A stretch of DNA of 64,000 bases from JANQNX01 sp040217095. Lineage in GTDB: Bacteria > Pseudomonadota > Gammaproteobacteria > Eutrophobiales > Eutrophobiaceae. The notes under the pieces were generated by a model. It ran no database searches. It saw nothing but the letters and a program-made list of their open reading frames with translations, and was not told the DNA's origin. Location of the stretch: the NCBI GenBank assembly GCA_965229565.1, contig OZ245888.1:558001-622000 (forward strand). The letters are read 5' to 3'. A program made the translations under genes and the position numbers. Shown here in pieces: positions 41,077 through 50,557 of this stretch (its first letter is position 1; each line of letters starts with the position of its first letter).

Positions 41077-41750
41077 GCTTCTGATAGTGATGCCGCGCCG
41101 GTCAGGATGCGACCGTTCTTTAAGGTAATAATGCTTTTCTTCATGCGCTTGATCATGTCGAGGTCGTGGCTGGCGATAAGTACGGTTACACCCACGGAGT
41201 TGAACTGTTCAAACAATTTCATCGTTTCCCACGACAGGGCCGGGTCCAGGTTACCGGTGGGCTCGTCGGCGAGTAACAAGGCCGGGCGATGTACCACGGC
41301 GCGTGCAACGCCAACGCGCTGTTGTTCACCACCGGATAACGCCAGTGGATAGGAATTTACCTTGGATAACAGGTTCACCTTATCGAGTGCGGCCTGCACG
41401 CGCTTCTTTACTTCCTGGTGGCGGTAACCGGCGATGACCAGTGGCAAGGCAACGTTATCGAACACGGTGCGGTCATAGAGCAGGCGATGGTCCTGAAACA
41501 TGAAACCGATCTGGCGCCGGAAATAGGCAATACGTTTACGCCGTACACGTTCCAGGTTCTGCCCGTTGACGATGATCTGGCCGCGGGTATGGCGATCGAT
41601 CAGTGCGATCAATTTTAACAGCGTGCTCTTGCCGGCACCGGAACGACCGGTGATATAAACCATGGCGCCGCTTTCCACGTGCAGGTTTACGTTCTTCAGC
41701 GCCTCGTTACCGCCGGGATAAGACATGTGCACGTTGGTAAAACGAATCAT
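41073..41750 (-). CDS. ftsE: Cell division ATP-binding protein FtsE
   Basis: ABC-type ATPase of 225 residues that drives FtsX. Walker A is GRSGAGKSTLLKL, the Q-loop is FMFQDHRLLYDRTVFDN, signature LSGGEQQRVGVARA, Walker B LLLADEPTGNLDP and H-loop ASHDLDMIKRM. MSYPGGNEALKNVNL is the typical FtsE opening. It shares four bases with both ftsY and ftsX. Confidence 0.96.
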   Translation of the reverse strand: MIRFTNVHMSYPGGNEALKNVNLHVESGAMVYITGRSGAGKSTLLKLIALIDRHTRGQIIVNGQNLERVRRKRIAYFRRQIGFMFQDHRLLYDRTVFDNVALPLVIAGYRHQEVKKRVQAALDKVNLLSKVNSYPLALSGGEQQRVGVARAVVHRPALLLADEPTGNLDPALSWETMKLFEQFNSVGVTVLIASHDLDMIKRMKKSIITLKNGRILTGAASLSEA

Positions 41751-42712
41751 GCCGTTTCTTCTATCTCCAGTAGTGCATCGATAAAATCACCCGCGTTGAA
41801 TACACGCAGGTCCTCGATCTGTTCACCTACACCGATAAAGCGTACCGGGATATTTAACTCGGTGGCCAGTGAAAAGATAATGCCGCCCTTGGCTGTGCCA
41901 TCGAGCTTGGTCAGTACGATGCCGGTAATGGTAATGGCTTCATTAAATTGTCTTGCCTGTACCAGCGCGTTTTGACCGGTGCCGGCATCGAGTACCAGTA
42001 ATACCTCGCGCGGCATGTCCGGGTCGAAGCGATCGGCGATGCGATAGATCTTTTTCATCTCGGCCATCAGGTTGTCCTTGTTATGCAGGCGCCCGGCCGT
42101 GTCCGCGATCAACACATCGATGTTATTGGCACGTGCCGATTCCAGTGCATCGTAGATCACCGCACCGGAGTCTGAACCGTGTGCTTGCGCAATGACTTTA
42201 ATATTGTTGCGATCACCCCAGACCTGTAGCTGTTCAATGGCGGCAGCGCGAAAGGTATCGCCGGCTGCCAGCATGACTTTCTTGCCCTCGTTTTGCAGGC
42301 GCTTGGCCAGTTTGCCGATGGTCGTGGTCTTGCCAACACCGTTGACGCCCACGACCAGGACCAGGAACGGCGTTTTGCCGGTGTCCACGTTAAGGGGTTG
42401 CTGAATGGGTTCGAGTACCGGCAGCAAGACCTGCTTGATCAGGTTGGCCGGGTCAGTGTCTTGATCGCCCTCGGACTCCTTTAATGCCTGAATGACCTGA
42501 TCAGTCGTTTGTATGCCGACATCGGCCACGAGTAACCGATCTTCCAGTTCTTCGAGGGTGTCGCGATCGAGGTCGAGTTTTTTATTACGCTGGAAAAGCC
42601 CGCCGAAGAGGCCGCTGCGGGTACGTTTCAGGCCCTTGATAAGACGTGGTTGGCTGGTTTCTTCCCTGGACTTGGCCGGGTCGGTTTCCTTGTTTCGCTT
42701 GAATCCGAACAC
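41747..42712 (-). CDS. ftsY: Signal recognition particle receptor FtsY
   Basis: GTPase of 321 residues that docks ribosome-SRP complexes at the membrane. NG domain motifs: G1 GVNGVGKTTTIGKLA, DTFRAAAIEQLQ, G3 DTAGRLHNKDNLM, G4 TKLDGTAKGG and the final IRFIGVGEQ-like VRFIGVGEQIEDLRVF. The N-terminal acidic A domain of E. coli FtsY is nearly absent: only about 35 basic residues (RLIKGLKRTRSGLFGGLFQ), which could form the membrane-binding helix. First gene of ftsY-E-X. Confidence 0.96.
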   Translation of the reverse strand: MFGFKRNKETDPAKSREETSQPRLIKGLKRTRSGLFGGLFQRNKKLDLDRDTLEELEDRLLVADVGIQTTDQVIQALKESEGDQDTDPANLIKQVLLPVLEPIQQPLNVDTGKTPFLVLVVGVNGVGKTTTIGKLAKRLQNEGKKVMLAAGDTFRAAAIEQLQVWGDRNNIKVIAQAHGSDSGAVIYDALESARANNIDVLIADTAGRLHNKDNLMAEMKKIYRIADRFDPDMPREVLLVLDAGTGQNALVQARQFNEAITITGIVLTKLDGTAKGGIIFSLATELNIPVRFIGVGEQIEDLRVFNAGDFIDALLEIEETA

Positions 42713-42840
42713 TGGGTCTAATTAATTTAAAATAATGCGAGTTCAGTTGCGGTATCCTACCACCAACTCCGATCGAACTCATGAATAGAATTATGCTCTT
42801 ATAAAGGGCATCACAATAATATTTACGGATATAGATAATA

Positions 42841-44244
42841 ATGGTTACGCAAACACGTTTTTTCCTTCACTTATTTATTGCGCTGGGCCTGTTACTGCCC
42901 GGCCTGGCCAGTGCCAAGGTCCACGAGTACGAACTCGATAACGGCCTGAAGTTGCTGGTGAAAGAAGACCACCGGGCACCGGTTGTCGTATCTCAGGTCT
43001 GGTACAAGGTGGGTGGCAGTTACGAGTACGATGGCATTACCGGTATCTCGCATGCACTGGAACACATGATGTTCAAGGGTACCGAGGAATATGCGCCCGG
43101 TGAGTTCTCGCGCATCATCTCCGAGAACGGCGGCCGTGATAATGCCTTTACCGGTCCCGACTACACGGCCTATTTTCAAACACTGGAAAAATCGCGGCTG
43201 GAGATCAGTTTCAAACTGGAATCCGATCGCATGCGTAACCTGACCCTGCCGAAAGAAGAATTCCTGAAAGAGATCGAAGTAGTAAAAGAAGAACGCCGTT
43301 GGCGTACCGAGGACAACCCGCAGTCGTATGTCTACGAGGTGGCCATGGCCACGGCCTACCAGACCAGCCCCTACCGTTTCCCGGTGATTGGCTGGATGCA
43401 CGATCTCGACAGCATGACCATTGAAGACCTGGAAGACTGGTACAAACGTTTTTATGCGCCGAACAATGCCATCGTCGTGGTTGCCGGTGATGTGAAACCG
43501 GATGAAGTCTATCAACTTGCCAGGGAATACTTTGGCCCGTTACCCAAGGGCCAGCCGATTACCCTGCCGGCCGATCGCGAGATACCGCAACAGGGCATCA
43601 AGCGCGTCACGGTAAAACGCCAGGCCGAACTGCCTTATTTATTGATGGCCTACAAGGTGCCAACAGAAAACCCGGAGAGCCTGCAAAGCGTCGAAAACAA
43701 AGACTGGAACTGGGAGCCCTATGCGCTGGAAGTGCTGGCCGGGATCCTGGATGGTGGTAACTCTGCCCGCTTCTCAAGCCGACTGGTACGCGGTAGCGAG
43801 GTCGCGGCTTCTGCCAGCGTGAGTTATCGCATGGCATCGCGGCTGGATAACCTGTTTATGTTGATGGGAACCCCGTCAGAGGGCAAGACGGTTGAAGAGC
43901 TGGAACTGGCCTTGAGAAAGGAAGTGATAGAGCTGCAAACCAAACCGGTGTCCGAGGAAGAACTGCAACGTGTCAAGGCACAGGTGATCTCCAGTGATGT
44001 CTACGAGAAAGACTCCGTGTTTTACCAGGCCATGATCATCGGCATGCTCGAGACCATGGGCCTGCCGTGGAAACTGGCCGAGACTTATGTAGAAAGGATT
44101 AAATCGATTACCGCGGAGCAGGTGATGGAAGTGGCAAAGAAATACTTTAATGATGATCGCCTGACGGTGGCCGAACTGGATCCGTTACCTTTGGATGGCT
44201 CTCAGCCGAGAAGACCAGCAATGGGAGGTGGCCATGTCCATTAA
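42841..44244 (+). CDS. M16 family zinc peptidase (catalytic subunit)
   Basis: Exported pitrilysin-type protease of 467 residues with a signal peptide (FFLHLFIALGLLLPGLASAK). The inverted zinc motif HALEHMMFKGT gives HxxEH, with the distal Glu in the EIEVVKEERRWR segment. The C-terminal half is the second M16 domain (PYLLMAYKVP). The neighbour downstream lacks HxxEH but keeps the substrate-clamping R/Y region, so the two likely form a heterodimer in the periplasm. A His-rich tail (GGGHVH) is odd. Diverges from ftsY. Confidence 0.92.
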   Translation: MVTQTRFFLHLFIALGLLLPGLASAKVHEYELDNGLKLLVKEDHRAPVVVSQVWYKVGGSYEYDGITGISHALEHMMFKGTEEYAPGEFSRIISENGGRDNAFTGPDYTAYFQTLEKSRLEISFKLESDRMRNLTLPKEEFLKEIEVVKEERRWRTEDNPQSYVYEVAMATAYQTSPYRFPVIGWMHDLDSMTIEDLEDWYKRFYAPNNAIVVVAGDVKPDEVYQLAREYFGPLPKGQPITLPADREIPQQGIKRVTVKRQAELPYLLMAYKVPTENPESLQSVENKDWNWEPYALEVLAGILDGGNSARFSSRLVRGSEVAASASVSYRMASRLDNLFMLMGTPSEGKTVEELELALRKEVIELQTKPVSEEELQRVKAQVISSDVYEKDSVFYQAMIIGMLETMGLPWKLAETYVERIKSITAEQVMEVAKKYFNDDRLTVAELDPLPLDGSQPRRPAMGGGHVH

Positions 44245-45691
44245 GTTTAATCGCACTAGCTGGCGCACTGCTTCGTTGTTTCCTCGCTCCGCTCTCGCCT
44301 ATCTGCGCGATATGTCTCGAGTCGTCGCTGCGGGACGCCTCGCATCGCATCCAGCAATTACAATTAAACAATTCATGATCACAGGTTTATTTCCAGTAGC
44401 TTTGCTTATTAGCTGGTCGGTAAATGCGTCACCTGAAATACAGACCTGGGAAACCAGTAACGGTGTGCCTGTTTATTATGTGCATGCGCCGGAACTGCCC
44501 ATGGTAGATATCCAGGTCGTGTTTGATGCCGGTAGCAGTCGCGATGGCGACAAGCCGGGACTGGCAATGTTAACCACCGGCCTGTTGTCACAGGGTGCGG
44601 GTGGTAAAGATGCTGATGCTATCAGTAATGGCTTTGAATCACTGGGTGCTGTTTACGGTGCCGATACCGGTTACGATTCTTCCTCGGTGAGCCTGCGTTC
44701 GTTGACAGAAGAAGACCTGCTGACCAGTGCTTTAGCCAACCTGGAACTGGTGATGACACAACCCGATTTCCCCAAAGAAGCACTAGAACGTCGTCGCTCG
44801 CGAACCTTGATTGGTCTGCGTTCCAAGCAGCAGTCACCAGGCGCGCTGGCACAGGACGCCTTCATGGAAGCGGTTTACAATGCGCACCCTTATGCCAGAC
44901 CCAGCGAGGGTACCGAGGAATCGATCAAGGCCATCAGCCGTGAAGATGTTGTCGGTTTCTTCAAGCAGTACTTTGTTGCCAGCAATGCCATGGTTGCCAT
45001 GGTAGGTGCGGTAGACCGTGCCAGGGCCGAGGCGATTGCCGAGCAGTTGACCTCCGTGTTACCAAAGGGTGAAAAGCCTGAGGCGTTACCCGGGGTATCC
45101 ATGCTGGATGAATCCAGCAAGGTCTTTATCGAGCACCCTTCTGCGCAAACACATATTCTTGTTGGTCAGCCGGGTATCACGCGTGATGACCCGGATTACT
45201 TTCCGCTGTATGTCGGTAATCATATCCTTGGCGGCGGCGGCATGGTCTCACGCCTGTTTGAGGAAGTGCGCGAAAAGCGCGGCCTGTCTTACAGTGCCTA
45301 CAGTTATTTTTCCCCCATGCGTTTCAAGGGCCCGTTCATTGCCGGACTGCAAACCAAGACCGAACAGGCCGACGAGGCCCTTTCAGTCCTGTTTGATAAT
45401 ATTCGTCAGTTCATCGATAAGGGACCAACCGCGGAAGAGCTGGATGCCTCCAAGAAAAACATCACCGGCGGCTATCCATTACGTATCGATAGTAATGGCA
45501 AGATACTCAGTTACGTAACCGTGATTGGCTTCTATGGCCTGCCACTCGATTACCTTGAAGATTTTAACGACAAGGTGAACGCGGTAACGGTCGAAGAGAT
45601 CCGTGATGCCTTCAAGCGCCGGGTGTTGCCGGACAAACTGGTAACGGTAATGGTCGGCACACCGGCAGCAGAAGACAAAAAAGGTAGCTAG
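44234..45691 (+). CDS. M16 family peptidase-like protein (non-catalytic partner)
   Basis: The second M16 protein lacks HxxEH: the equivalent stretch reads AMLTTGLLSQGAGGKD. It keeps VREKRGLSYSAYSYFSPMRF with the Arg and Tyr that grip substrate. ATG 44234 is preceded by GGGAGGTGGCC and overlaps the stop of its partner, giving 485 residues. A normal signal peptide (ITGLFPVALLISWSVNASPE) begins only at Met 48 of that form (base 44375), so about 47 extra residues come first; either the start is 44375 or an insertion has extended the gene. Assignment as partner subunit is sound. Confidence 0.85.
   Translation: MSIKFNRTSWRTASLFPRSALAYLRDMSRVVAAGRLASHPAITIKQFMITGLFPVALLISWSVNASPEIQTWETSNGVPVYYVHAPELPMVDIQVVFDAGSSRDGDKPGLAMLTTGLLSQGAGGKDADAISNGFESLGAVYGADTGYDSSSVSLRSLTEEDLLTSALANLELVMTQPDFPKEALERRRSRTLIGLRSKQQSPGALAQDAFMEAVYNAHPYARPSEGTEESIKAISREDVVGFFKQYFVASNAMVAMVGAVDRARAEAIAEQLTSVLPKGEKPEALPGVSMLDESSKVFIEHPSAQTHILVGQPGITRDDPDYFPLYVGNHILGGGGMVSRLFEEVREKRGLSYSAYSYFSPMRFKGPFIAGLQTKTEQADEALSVLFDNIRQFIDKGPTAEELDASKKNITGGYPLRIDSNGKILSYVTVIGFYGLPLDYLEDFNDKVNAVTVEEIRDAFKRRVLPDKLVTVMVGTPAAEDKKGS
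44252..44360. other. Unusual segment between ribosome site and signal peptide of the M16 partner
   Basis: A roughly 110-base stretch with different composition, rich in CGC/CTCG words (for example CTCGCTCCGCTCTCGCC and GTCTCGAGTCGTCG), separates a strong ribosome site plus ATG from the in-frame signal peptide. It encodes no plausible protein motif and looks inserted. Its exact limits are uncertain. Confidence 0.35.
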
Positions 45692-45695
45692 GCCC

Positions 45696-46250
45696 TTGGC
45701 CCGTCCCGGCAAGGTGCGCATCATTGCCGGGCAATGGCGCGGCAGGAAGCTGGATGTGCTGGATCTGCCGGGACTGCGGCCCACTCCTGATCGTATACGA
45801 GAAACCCTTTTCAACTGGCTGCAGATGGAAATCGTTGCCGCCTCCTGCCTGGACCTGTTTGCCGGTACCGGCGCACTCGGCTTCGAGGCGCTATCGCGCG
45901 AGGCCAGTGCCGTCACCATGGTCGAATCCAACCGGGAACTGTGTGACCTGTTAAAGCAACAGGCCGAACGTTTTGGCAGTGAACGGCATGACATACAGCA
46001 GGCGGATGCGTTAAGCTGGCTACAGCATACCGACAAACAGTTTGATATTATTTTCCTGGATCCACCTTTCAAGCAGGGTTTAATTGAAAGCAGTTGTCGT
46101 ATCATTCAACAACGTGATTTGTTGAAGCCGAAAGGCAAGTTGTATATTGAAGCAGAGAAAGAACTGGACCTGCCCGACGACTGGCAATTGTTAAAACACA
46201 AGCAGACAGGACAGGTGCAAACAGCATTGTTAACGCATAAAGATAAATAA
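45696..46250 (+). CDS. rsmD: 16S rRNA (guanine(966)-N2)-methyltransferase
   Basis: Methylates G966 of 16S rRNA using SAM. It has 184 residues. IIAGQWRGRKLDVL opens the protein, PTPDRIRETLFNWLQ is the family signature, CLDLFAGTGALGFEALSREA is motif I and IIFLDPPFKQGL is the catalytic (D/N)PPF motif. Translation seems to begin at TTG five bases after the preceding stop. Directly upstream of coaD, a conserved pairing. Confidence 0.94.
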   Translation: MARPGKVRIIAGQWRGRKLDVLDLPGLRPTPDRIRETLFNWLQMEIVAASCLDLFAGTGALGFEALSREASAVTMVESNRELCDLLKQQAERFGSERHDIQQADALSWLQHTDKQFDIIFLDPPFKQGLIESSCRIIQQRDLLKPKGKLYIEAEKELDLPDDWQLLKHKQTGQVQTALLTHKDK

Positions 46251-46251
46251 C

Positions 46252-46728
46252 ATGGTCATAGCAATCTACCCCGGCACGTTTGATCCCATCACCAATGGGC
46301 ATATCGATATCATGCAGCGTGCAACCGAGTTGTTTGACATGACCTATCTTGCCGTAGCGGATAGCACCAGTAAAAAAACCCTGTTCTCACTTGATGAACG
46401 TGTGTCACTGTCACGTGATTCACTGGCAGGAATTAAAAACGTGGAAGTGGTTTCTTTCGATGGGCTGGTAACCCATCTTGCCCGCGAATTGAATGCAAAG
46501 GCGATTATCCGCGGTATTCGCGCTGTTTCCGACTTTGATTACGAGTTCCAGATGGCAGGCATGAACCGTCGCCTGTTGCCCGGTATTGAAACCGTGTTTT
46601 TAACCCCGGCCGAACACCTGACCTATATTTCATCATCGCTGGTTCGTGAGATCGCATCCTACAACGGTGACGTGAAACCGTTCGTACATAATGTTGTTGA
46701 ACAAGCACTGAAGACCAAGTTTTCCTAG
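46252..46728 (+). CDS. coaD: Phosphopantetheine adenylyltransferase
   Basis: Transfers AMP from ATP to 4'-phosphopantetheine, the fourth step of CoA synthesis. It has 158 residues. YPGTFDPITNGHIDIM holds the T/HxGH nucleotidyltransferase motif, IIRGIRAVSDFDYEFQMAGMNRRL the substrate loop and YISSSLVREIASYNGDV the ISSS motif. It starts one base after rsmD. CoaBC, which supplies its substrate, is also in this window near 59.2 kb. Confidence 0.97.
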   Translation: MVIAIYPGTFDPITNGHIDIMQRATELFDMTYLAVADSTSKKTLFSLDERVSLSRDSLAGIKNVEVVSFDGLVTHLARELNAKAIIRGIRAVSDFDYEFQMAGMNRRLLPGIETVFLTPAEHLTYISSSLVREIASYNGDVKPFVHNVVEQALKTKFS

Positions 46729-46734
46729 ATCAAG

Positions 46735-48435
46735 ATGTTATTAACTGACCTGCGCTGGTTAATGTCAACCTTTGTTTGTGCGTGCCTGTTACTGGTAACC
46801 GCACCGGTAAATGCGCAGTCGTTAAACCAGGCTGCCGTGGCTAGTGCGCACCCGTTGGCAACACGGGCCGGAATCGAGATATTGCAACAAGGTGGTAATG
46901 CCTTCGATGCCGCGGCAGCCGTGTCGGCCTCGCTGGCCGTGGTTGAGCCTTACGGGTCCGGTCTCGGTGGCGGCGGTTTCTGGTTGCTGCATCGTGCCAG
47001 TGATGATTTCCAGGTCATGATTGATGGCCGTGAGAAAGCACCCGGTCGCGCCCATAAAAACATGTACCTAGATGAGGATGGCAACGTGATCAAGGGCATG
47101 TCCGTCAACGGACCCATGGCGGCCGGTATTCCCGGTGTGCCAGCGGCAATAGAACACCTGGTCAGGAAGTACGGTCGTCTTGATTTAAAACAGGTGCTCG
47201 CGCCCGCGATACGCCAGGCCAGGGAAGGGTTCGCTGTTACACCGCGTTACCAGAAGTTGATGCAGTATCGTAAGGAAGTGGTAAGCCAGTACGAGGAGGC
47301 CGCAGCTATTTTTCTGCGCGATAACGACATCCCGGCACTGGATGACATGATCGTGCAACAAGATCTGGCGCGGACGCTGGAAACTTTTGCGGAAAAAGGC
47401 CATGCCGGTTTTTATGCCGGGCCAGTCGCAAGGAAGATGGTCGCAAGCGTGCAGGCGCATGGTGGCATCTGGGAACTGAAAGACCTGCTTGCCTATGGTG
47501 TGGTCGAGCGTAAACCGATTACCTTCAATTACCACGACATTAAGATCACATCGGCGATGCTGCCATCGTCAGGTGGCATCGTGCTGGGACAAGCCTTGCA
47601 GATACTGGAACACTTCCAGTTAGAACAATACGGCGACGTTGATCGCAAACACCTCGTGGTGGAGGCAATGCGCCGCGCCTATCGTGATCGTGCTGCCTAC
47701 CTCGGCGACATCGATTACGTTGATGTGCCTGTTACACGTCTGTTAAACAGGGACTACACCGAGGGCATGGCATTAACCATTGATGTTGATAAAGCGACGC
47801 CAAGTGATGAACTGGCAGACATCGTTGCCTATAACTCTACGGGTGAAAACACCACGCATTTTTCCATCATCGATAACGAGGGTAATCGCGTTTCGGCCAC
47901 GTTAAGTATCAACCTGCCGTTTGGTTCCGGCTTTGTTGCCGAGGGTACCGGGGTGGTGTTGAACAACGAGATGGATGACTTTGCTATCAAGCCTTACGTT
48001 GCCAATAGTTACGGGCTGATTGGTGATGCTGCCAATGCCATTGCTGCCGGCAAGCGACCACTGTCGAGTATGTCACCGACCTTTGCCGAAGATAATGAAC
48101 GCGTCGCGGTACTGGGTACGCCAGGAGGTAGCCGCATTATCAGTATGGTATTACTCGGTATCCTCGATTTTGCCGATGGCAAGTTACCGGATTCGTGGGT
48201 GTCGGTGCCGCGTTACCACCACCAGTACCTGCCGGACCAGGTACAGTTCGAACTGGGTGGCTTAAGCCTGGATGAACAACAGGGCCTGCAGGCCAAGGGC
48301 CATGTGTTGCATGAACGGAGTCGACAGTACGGTAACATGCAGGCCGTCATGCTATGGAAGCAAAAGAATTTTATCTTTGCCGCCAGCGATCCGCGCGGCG
48401 AGGGTGAAGCGCAGGTCATTCGCCTGTCACGTTAA
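46735..48435 (+). CDS. ggt: Gamma-glutamyltransferase
   Basis: Periplasmic N-terminal nucleophile hydrolase that cleaves or transfers the gamma-glutamyl group of glutathione. It has 566 residues with a signal peptide (FVCACLLLVTAPVNAQS). AVSASLAVVEPYGSGLGGGGFWLLH is an early motif. Self-cleavage should occur before T373 in ENTTHFSIID. Later NNEMDDFAIKP and KRPLSSMSPTF, then GTPGGSRII, bind the substrate. Starts six bases after coaD. Confidence 0.94.
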   Translation: MLLTDLRWLMSTFVCACLLLVTAPVNAQSLNQAAVASAHPLATRAGIEILQQGGNAFDAAAAVSASLAVVEPYGSGLGGGGFWLLHRASDDFQVMIDGREKAPGRAHKNMYLDEDGNVIKGMSVNGPMAAGIPGVPAAIEHLVRKYGRLDLKQVLAPAIRQAREGFAVTPRYQKLMQYRKEVVSQYEEAAAIFLRDNDIPALDDMIVQQDLARTLETFAEKGHAGFYAGPVARKMVASVQAHGGIWELKDLLAYGVVERKPITFNYHDIKITSAMLPSSGGIVLGQALQILEHFQLEQYGDVDRKHLVVEAMRRAYRDRAAYLGDIDYVDVPVTRLLNRDYTEGMALTIDVDKATPSDELADIVAYNSTGENTTHFSIIDNEGNRVSATLSINLPFGSGFVAEGTGVVLNNEMDDFAIKPYVANSYGLIGDAANAIAAGKRPLSSMSPTFAEDNERVAVLGTPGGSRIISMVLLGILDFADGKLPDSWVSVPRYHHQYLPDQVQFELGGLSLDEQQGLQAKGHVLHERSRQYGNMQAVMLWKQKNFIFAASDPRGEGEAQVIRLSR

Positions 48436-48459
48436 GCATCAATTTATCCCGGAATTAAT

Positions 48460-49743
48460 ATGAGAATAGGTATGCAAACCTGGGGCAGTCATGGTGACAT
48501 TCGCCCCTTCCTCGCGCTGGCCGAAGGCCTGCAGGAAAACGGCTACGAGGTGACGCTGGCAATAACCTGCGTCGATAGCGATAAATACGAAAAGTTTGAA
48601 TCAAAGGCCGGCGTGAACATTATCAATGTCGCCTCGCCTGTCATAACGGATGCGGCTGACATGCAGCGCGCAGGTGAAGCTATCCTGGATCAGCGTAACC
48701 CGATCAAGCAGGCCAGGAATATTTTAACGATGGCTTTTGAACCTGCACTTGAGGCCATGGCAAAGGTTGCAAAGCAATTATGTCATGACAACGATGTGTT
48801 AATCGGTCACTTTTTTCACTACCCGCTGCAAGCCTGGGCAGAAAAATTGCACAAGCCTTATATCAGCGTTTTGTTGCAGCATAATTTTTTGCCGACATTA
48901 AACCACGCGCCTTACGGTATGCCAGCGTTTATTAATTTTAGTCCAAGGTTTAGCTGGTGGCTCGTCAGAAAATTAATGAATAGCAGTATGAAGTCTTATC
49001 CAGATCGGTTTCGTGCATCGATTGGTTTGCCACCGGTTAAGGACTTGATCGATGATGTCTGGACCTCGGAAGCGTTGACGCTGATTGGAGTTAGTCGCCA
49101 CCTTTGTTTGCAACAACAGGACTGGCCTGAGACCTACCAGGTGTGTGGTTTCCTGGATATGCCAAACATCGAACTGGAAGGTGAGCTCTCTGATAATTTA
49201 TTAGCGTTTCTAAACAAGGGTACGCCCCCTATCTACATGACATTTGGCAGCCTGATGCCACCTGCTGTTGAAGCACAGAAAAAAACGATCGAATTGTTCA
49301 TGCAGGCGGCAAAAAAATCGGACTCCCGCGCCATTATCCAGGCACCGGATGCCGCAGCCTGTGGTTATGAATCAAACGACACGGTGTGTTTTGTCGATAA
49401 GTCGCCTTATGAAACTGTTTTTCCACACTGTGCGGCAGTAGTACATCATGGTGGTGCCGGGACGACGCAAACTGCCAGCCTGGCCGGAAAACCCTCGGTG
49501 GTGGTGGCGCATATTGCCGAGCAGGAGTTCTGGGGTGCAGAATTACAGCGTGCCGGACTTGCCGGACCGGTGTTACTGCGAAGAAAAGTAAACGCCAGTG
49601 AACTGGCCAGGGCCATCGTCAAGGTTAAGGAAAGCTTCGATATTCAACGACAGGCACATAAACTCGGTGCGGCCATGCGTCGCGAAAACGGCGTTGCATC
49701 TGCGGTCGAGTTAATCAATGATTTCAGTGCTTCAATTGTCTAG
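48460..49743 (+). CDS. GT1-type glycosyltransferase
   Basis: GT-B fold glycosyltransferase of 427 residues resembling UDP-glucosyltransferases and sterol or macrolide glucosyltransferases. It opens with GMQTWGSHGDIRPFLALAEGL. The sugar-nucleotide donor site is in the C-terminal domain: PIYMTFGSLMPP and HHGGAGTTQTASLAGKPSVVVAHIAEQEFWGAEL. No signal peptide or helix; cytoplasmic. The acceptor is unknown. A small-molecule or lipid acceptor is typical of the family. Its end overlaps mutM on the other strand. Confidence 0.85.
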   Translation: MRIGMQTWGSHGDIRPFLALAEGLQENGYEVTLAITCVDSDKYEKFESKAGVNIINVASPVITDAADMQRAGEAILDQRNPIKQARNILTMAFEPALEAMAKVAKQLCHDNDVLIGHFFHYPLQAWAEKLHKPYISVLLQHNFLPTLNHAPYGMPAFINFSPRFSWWLVRKLMNSSMKSYPDRFRASIGLPPVKDLIDDVWTSEALTLIGVSRHLCLQQQDWPETYQVCGFLDMPNIELEGELSDNLLAFLNKGTPPIYMTFGSLMPPAVEAQKKTIELFMQAAKKSDSRAIIQAPDAAACGYESNDTVCFVDKSPYETVFPHCAAVVHHGGAGTTQTASLAGKPSVVVAHIAEQEFWGAELQRAGLAGPVLLRRKVNASELARAIVKVKESFDIQRQAHKLGAAMRRENGVASAVELINDFSASIV

Positions 49744-50555
49744 CGTTGACAATGCGTGCAATAAACAGTCGCCCGCTGTCCCAGTCGCGCGAGTTTTAAC
49801 GGCCGCTGACAGGTAACACACGGCAGCAGGGCGCGGTCATACACTTTAAGTTCGTTTCGAAAGTAACCGGGTTTGCCTTCGCCGTTGATAAAGTCGCGCA
49901 GCGTGGTGCCGCCTTTCCTGATTGCGCTTTCCAGCACGGCCTTGATCGCTTCCACCAGCAATGCATACCGCGCCTTTGAAATACTGCCCGCTTTGCGCAT
50001 GGGATTGATGCCGGCCATGAACAATGATTCGTTGGCATAGATATTCCCGACACCAACAACGATGCGGCTGTCCATGATGAACGTCTTTACTGACTGTGTG
50101 CGTTTGCGTGACTTGCTGAAGAGGTAATTCACGTTGAATTCATCGCTCAACGGTTCCGGCCCGAGGTGTTGTAGCAGGCTATGTGCAAACGGGTTGTCCT
50201 TGACCCAGTGGATAGAGCCAAATTTCCTGGGATCGCGAAAGCGCAACACCCTGCCCGAGTCAAAAACGAAATCGACATGATCGTGTTTCGTATGCGGTGC
50301 TCCCGCGTCGATAATACGCAGGCTACCGGACATGCCGAGATGTAACAGCATGCAACCTTTTTCTGTTTCAAACAGCAGGTACTTGGCGCGCCGCTCCAGC
50401 TTGCGAAACATGCTGTTGGTCAAGGATCGTTTCAGGGAGGCTGGTATCGGCCAGCGCAACTGGCGTTCCCGCACGATGACATTACTGATCGTTTCGCCGA
50501 TCACGTACGGCGCGATACCGCGTCGCGTGGTTTCAACCTCGGGGAGTTCGGGCAT
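49740..50555 (-). CDS. mutM: Formamidopyrimidine-DNA glycosylase
   Basis: Base excision enzyme that removes 8-oxoguanine and formamidopyrimidines. It has 271 residues. The catalytic Pro-Glu are in MPELPEVETTRRG, VVGVGNIYANESLF is the helix-two-turn-helix and the zinc finger ends the protein (LPCVTCQRPL, TVYCTHCQR). The lysine of GCMLLHLGMSGSLRI is conserved. It is three bases after the DUF4340 gene, so it may be co-transcribed with the ABC operon, as found in other gammaproteobacteria. Confidence 0.96.
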   Translation of the reverse strand: MPELPEVETTRRGIAPYVIGETISNVIVRERQLRWPIPASLKRSLTNSMFRKLERRAKYLLFETEKGCMLLHLGMSGSLRIIDAGAPHTKHDHVDFVFDSGRVLRFRDPRKFGSIHWVKDNPFAHSLLQHLGPEPLSDEFNVNYLFSKSRKRTQSVKTFIMDSRIVVGVGNIYANESLFMAGINPMRKAGSISKARYALLVEAIKAVLESAIRKGGTTLRDFINGEGKPGYFRNELKVYDRALLPCVTCQRPLKLARLGQRATVYCTHCQR

Positions 50556-50557
50556 GG

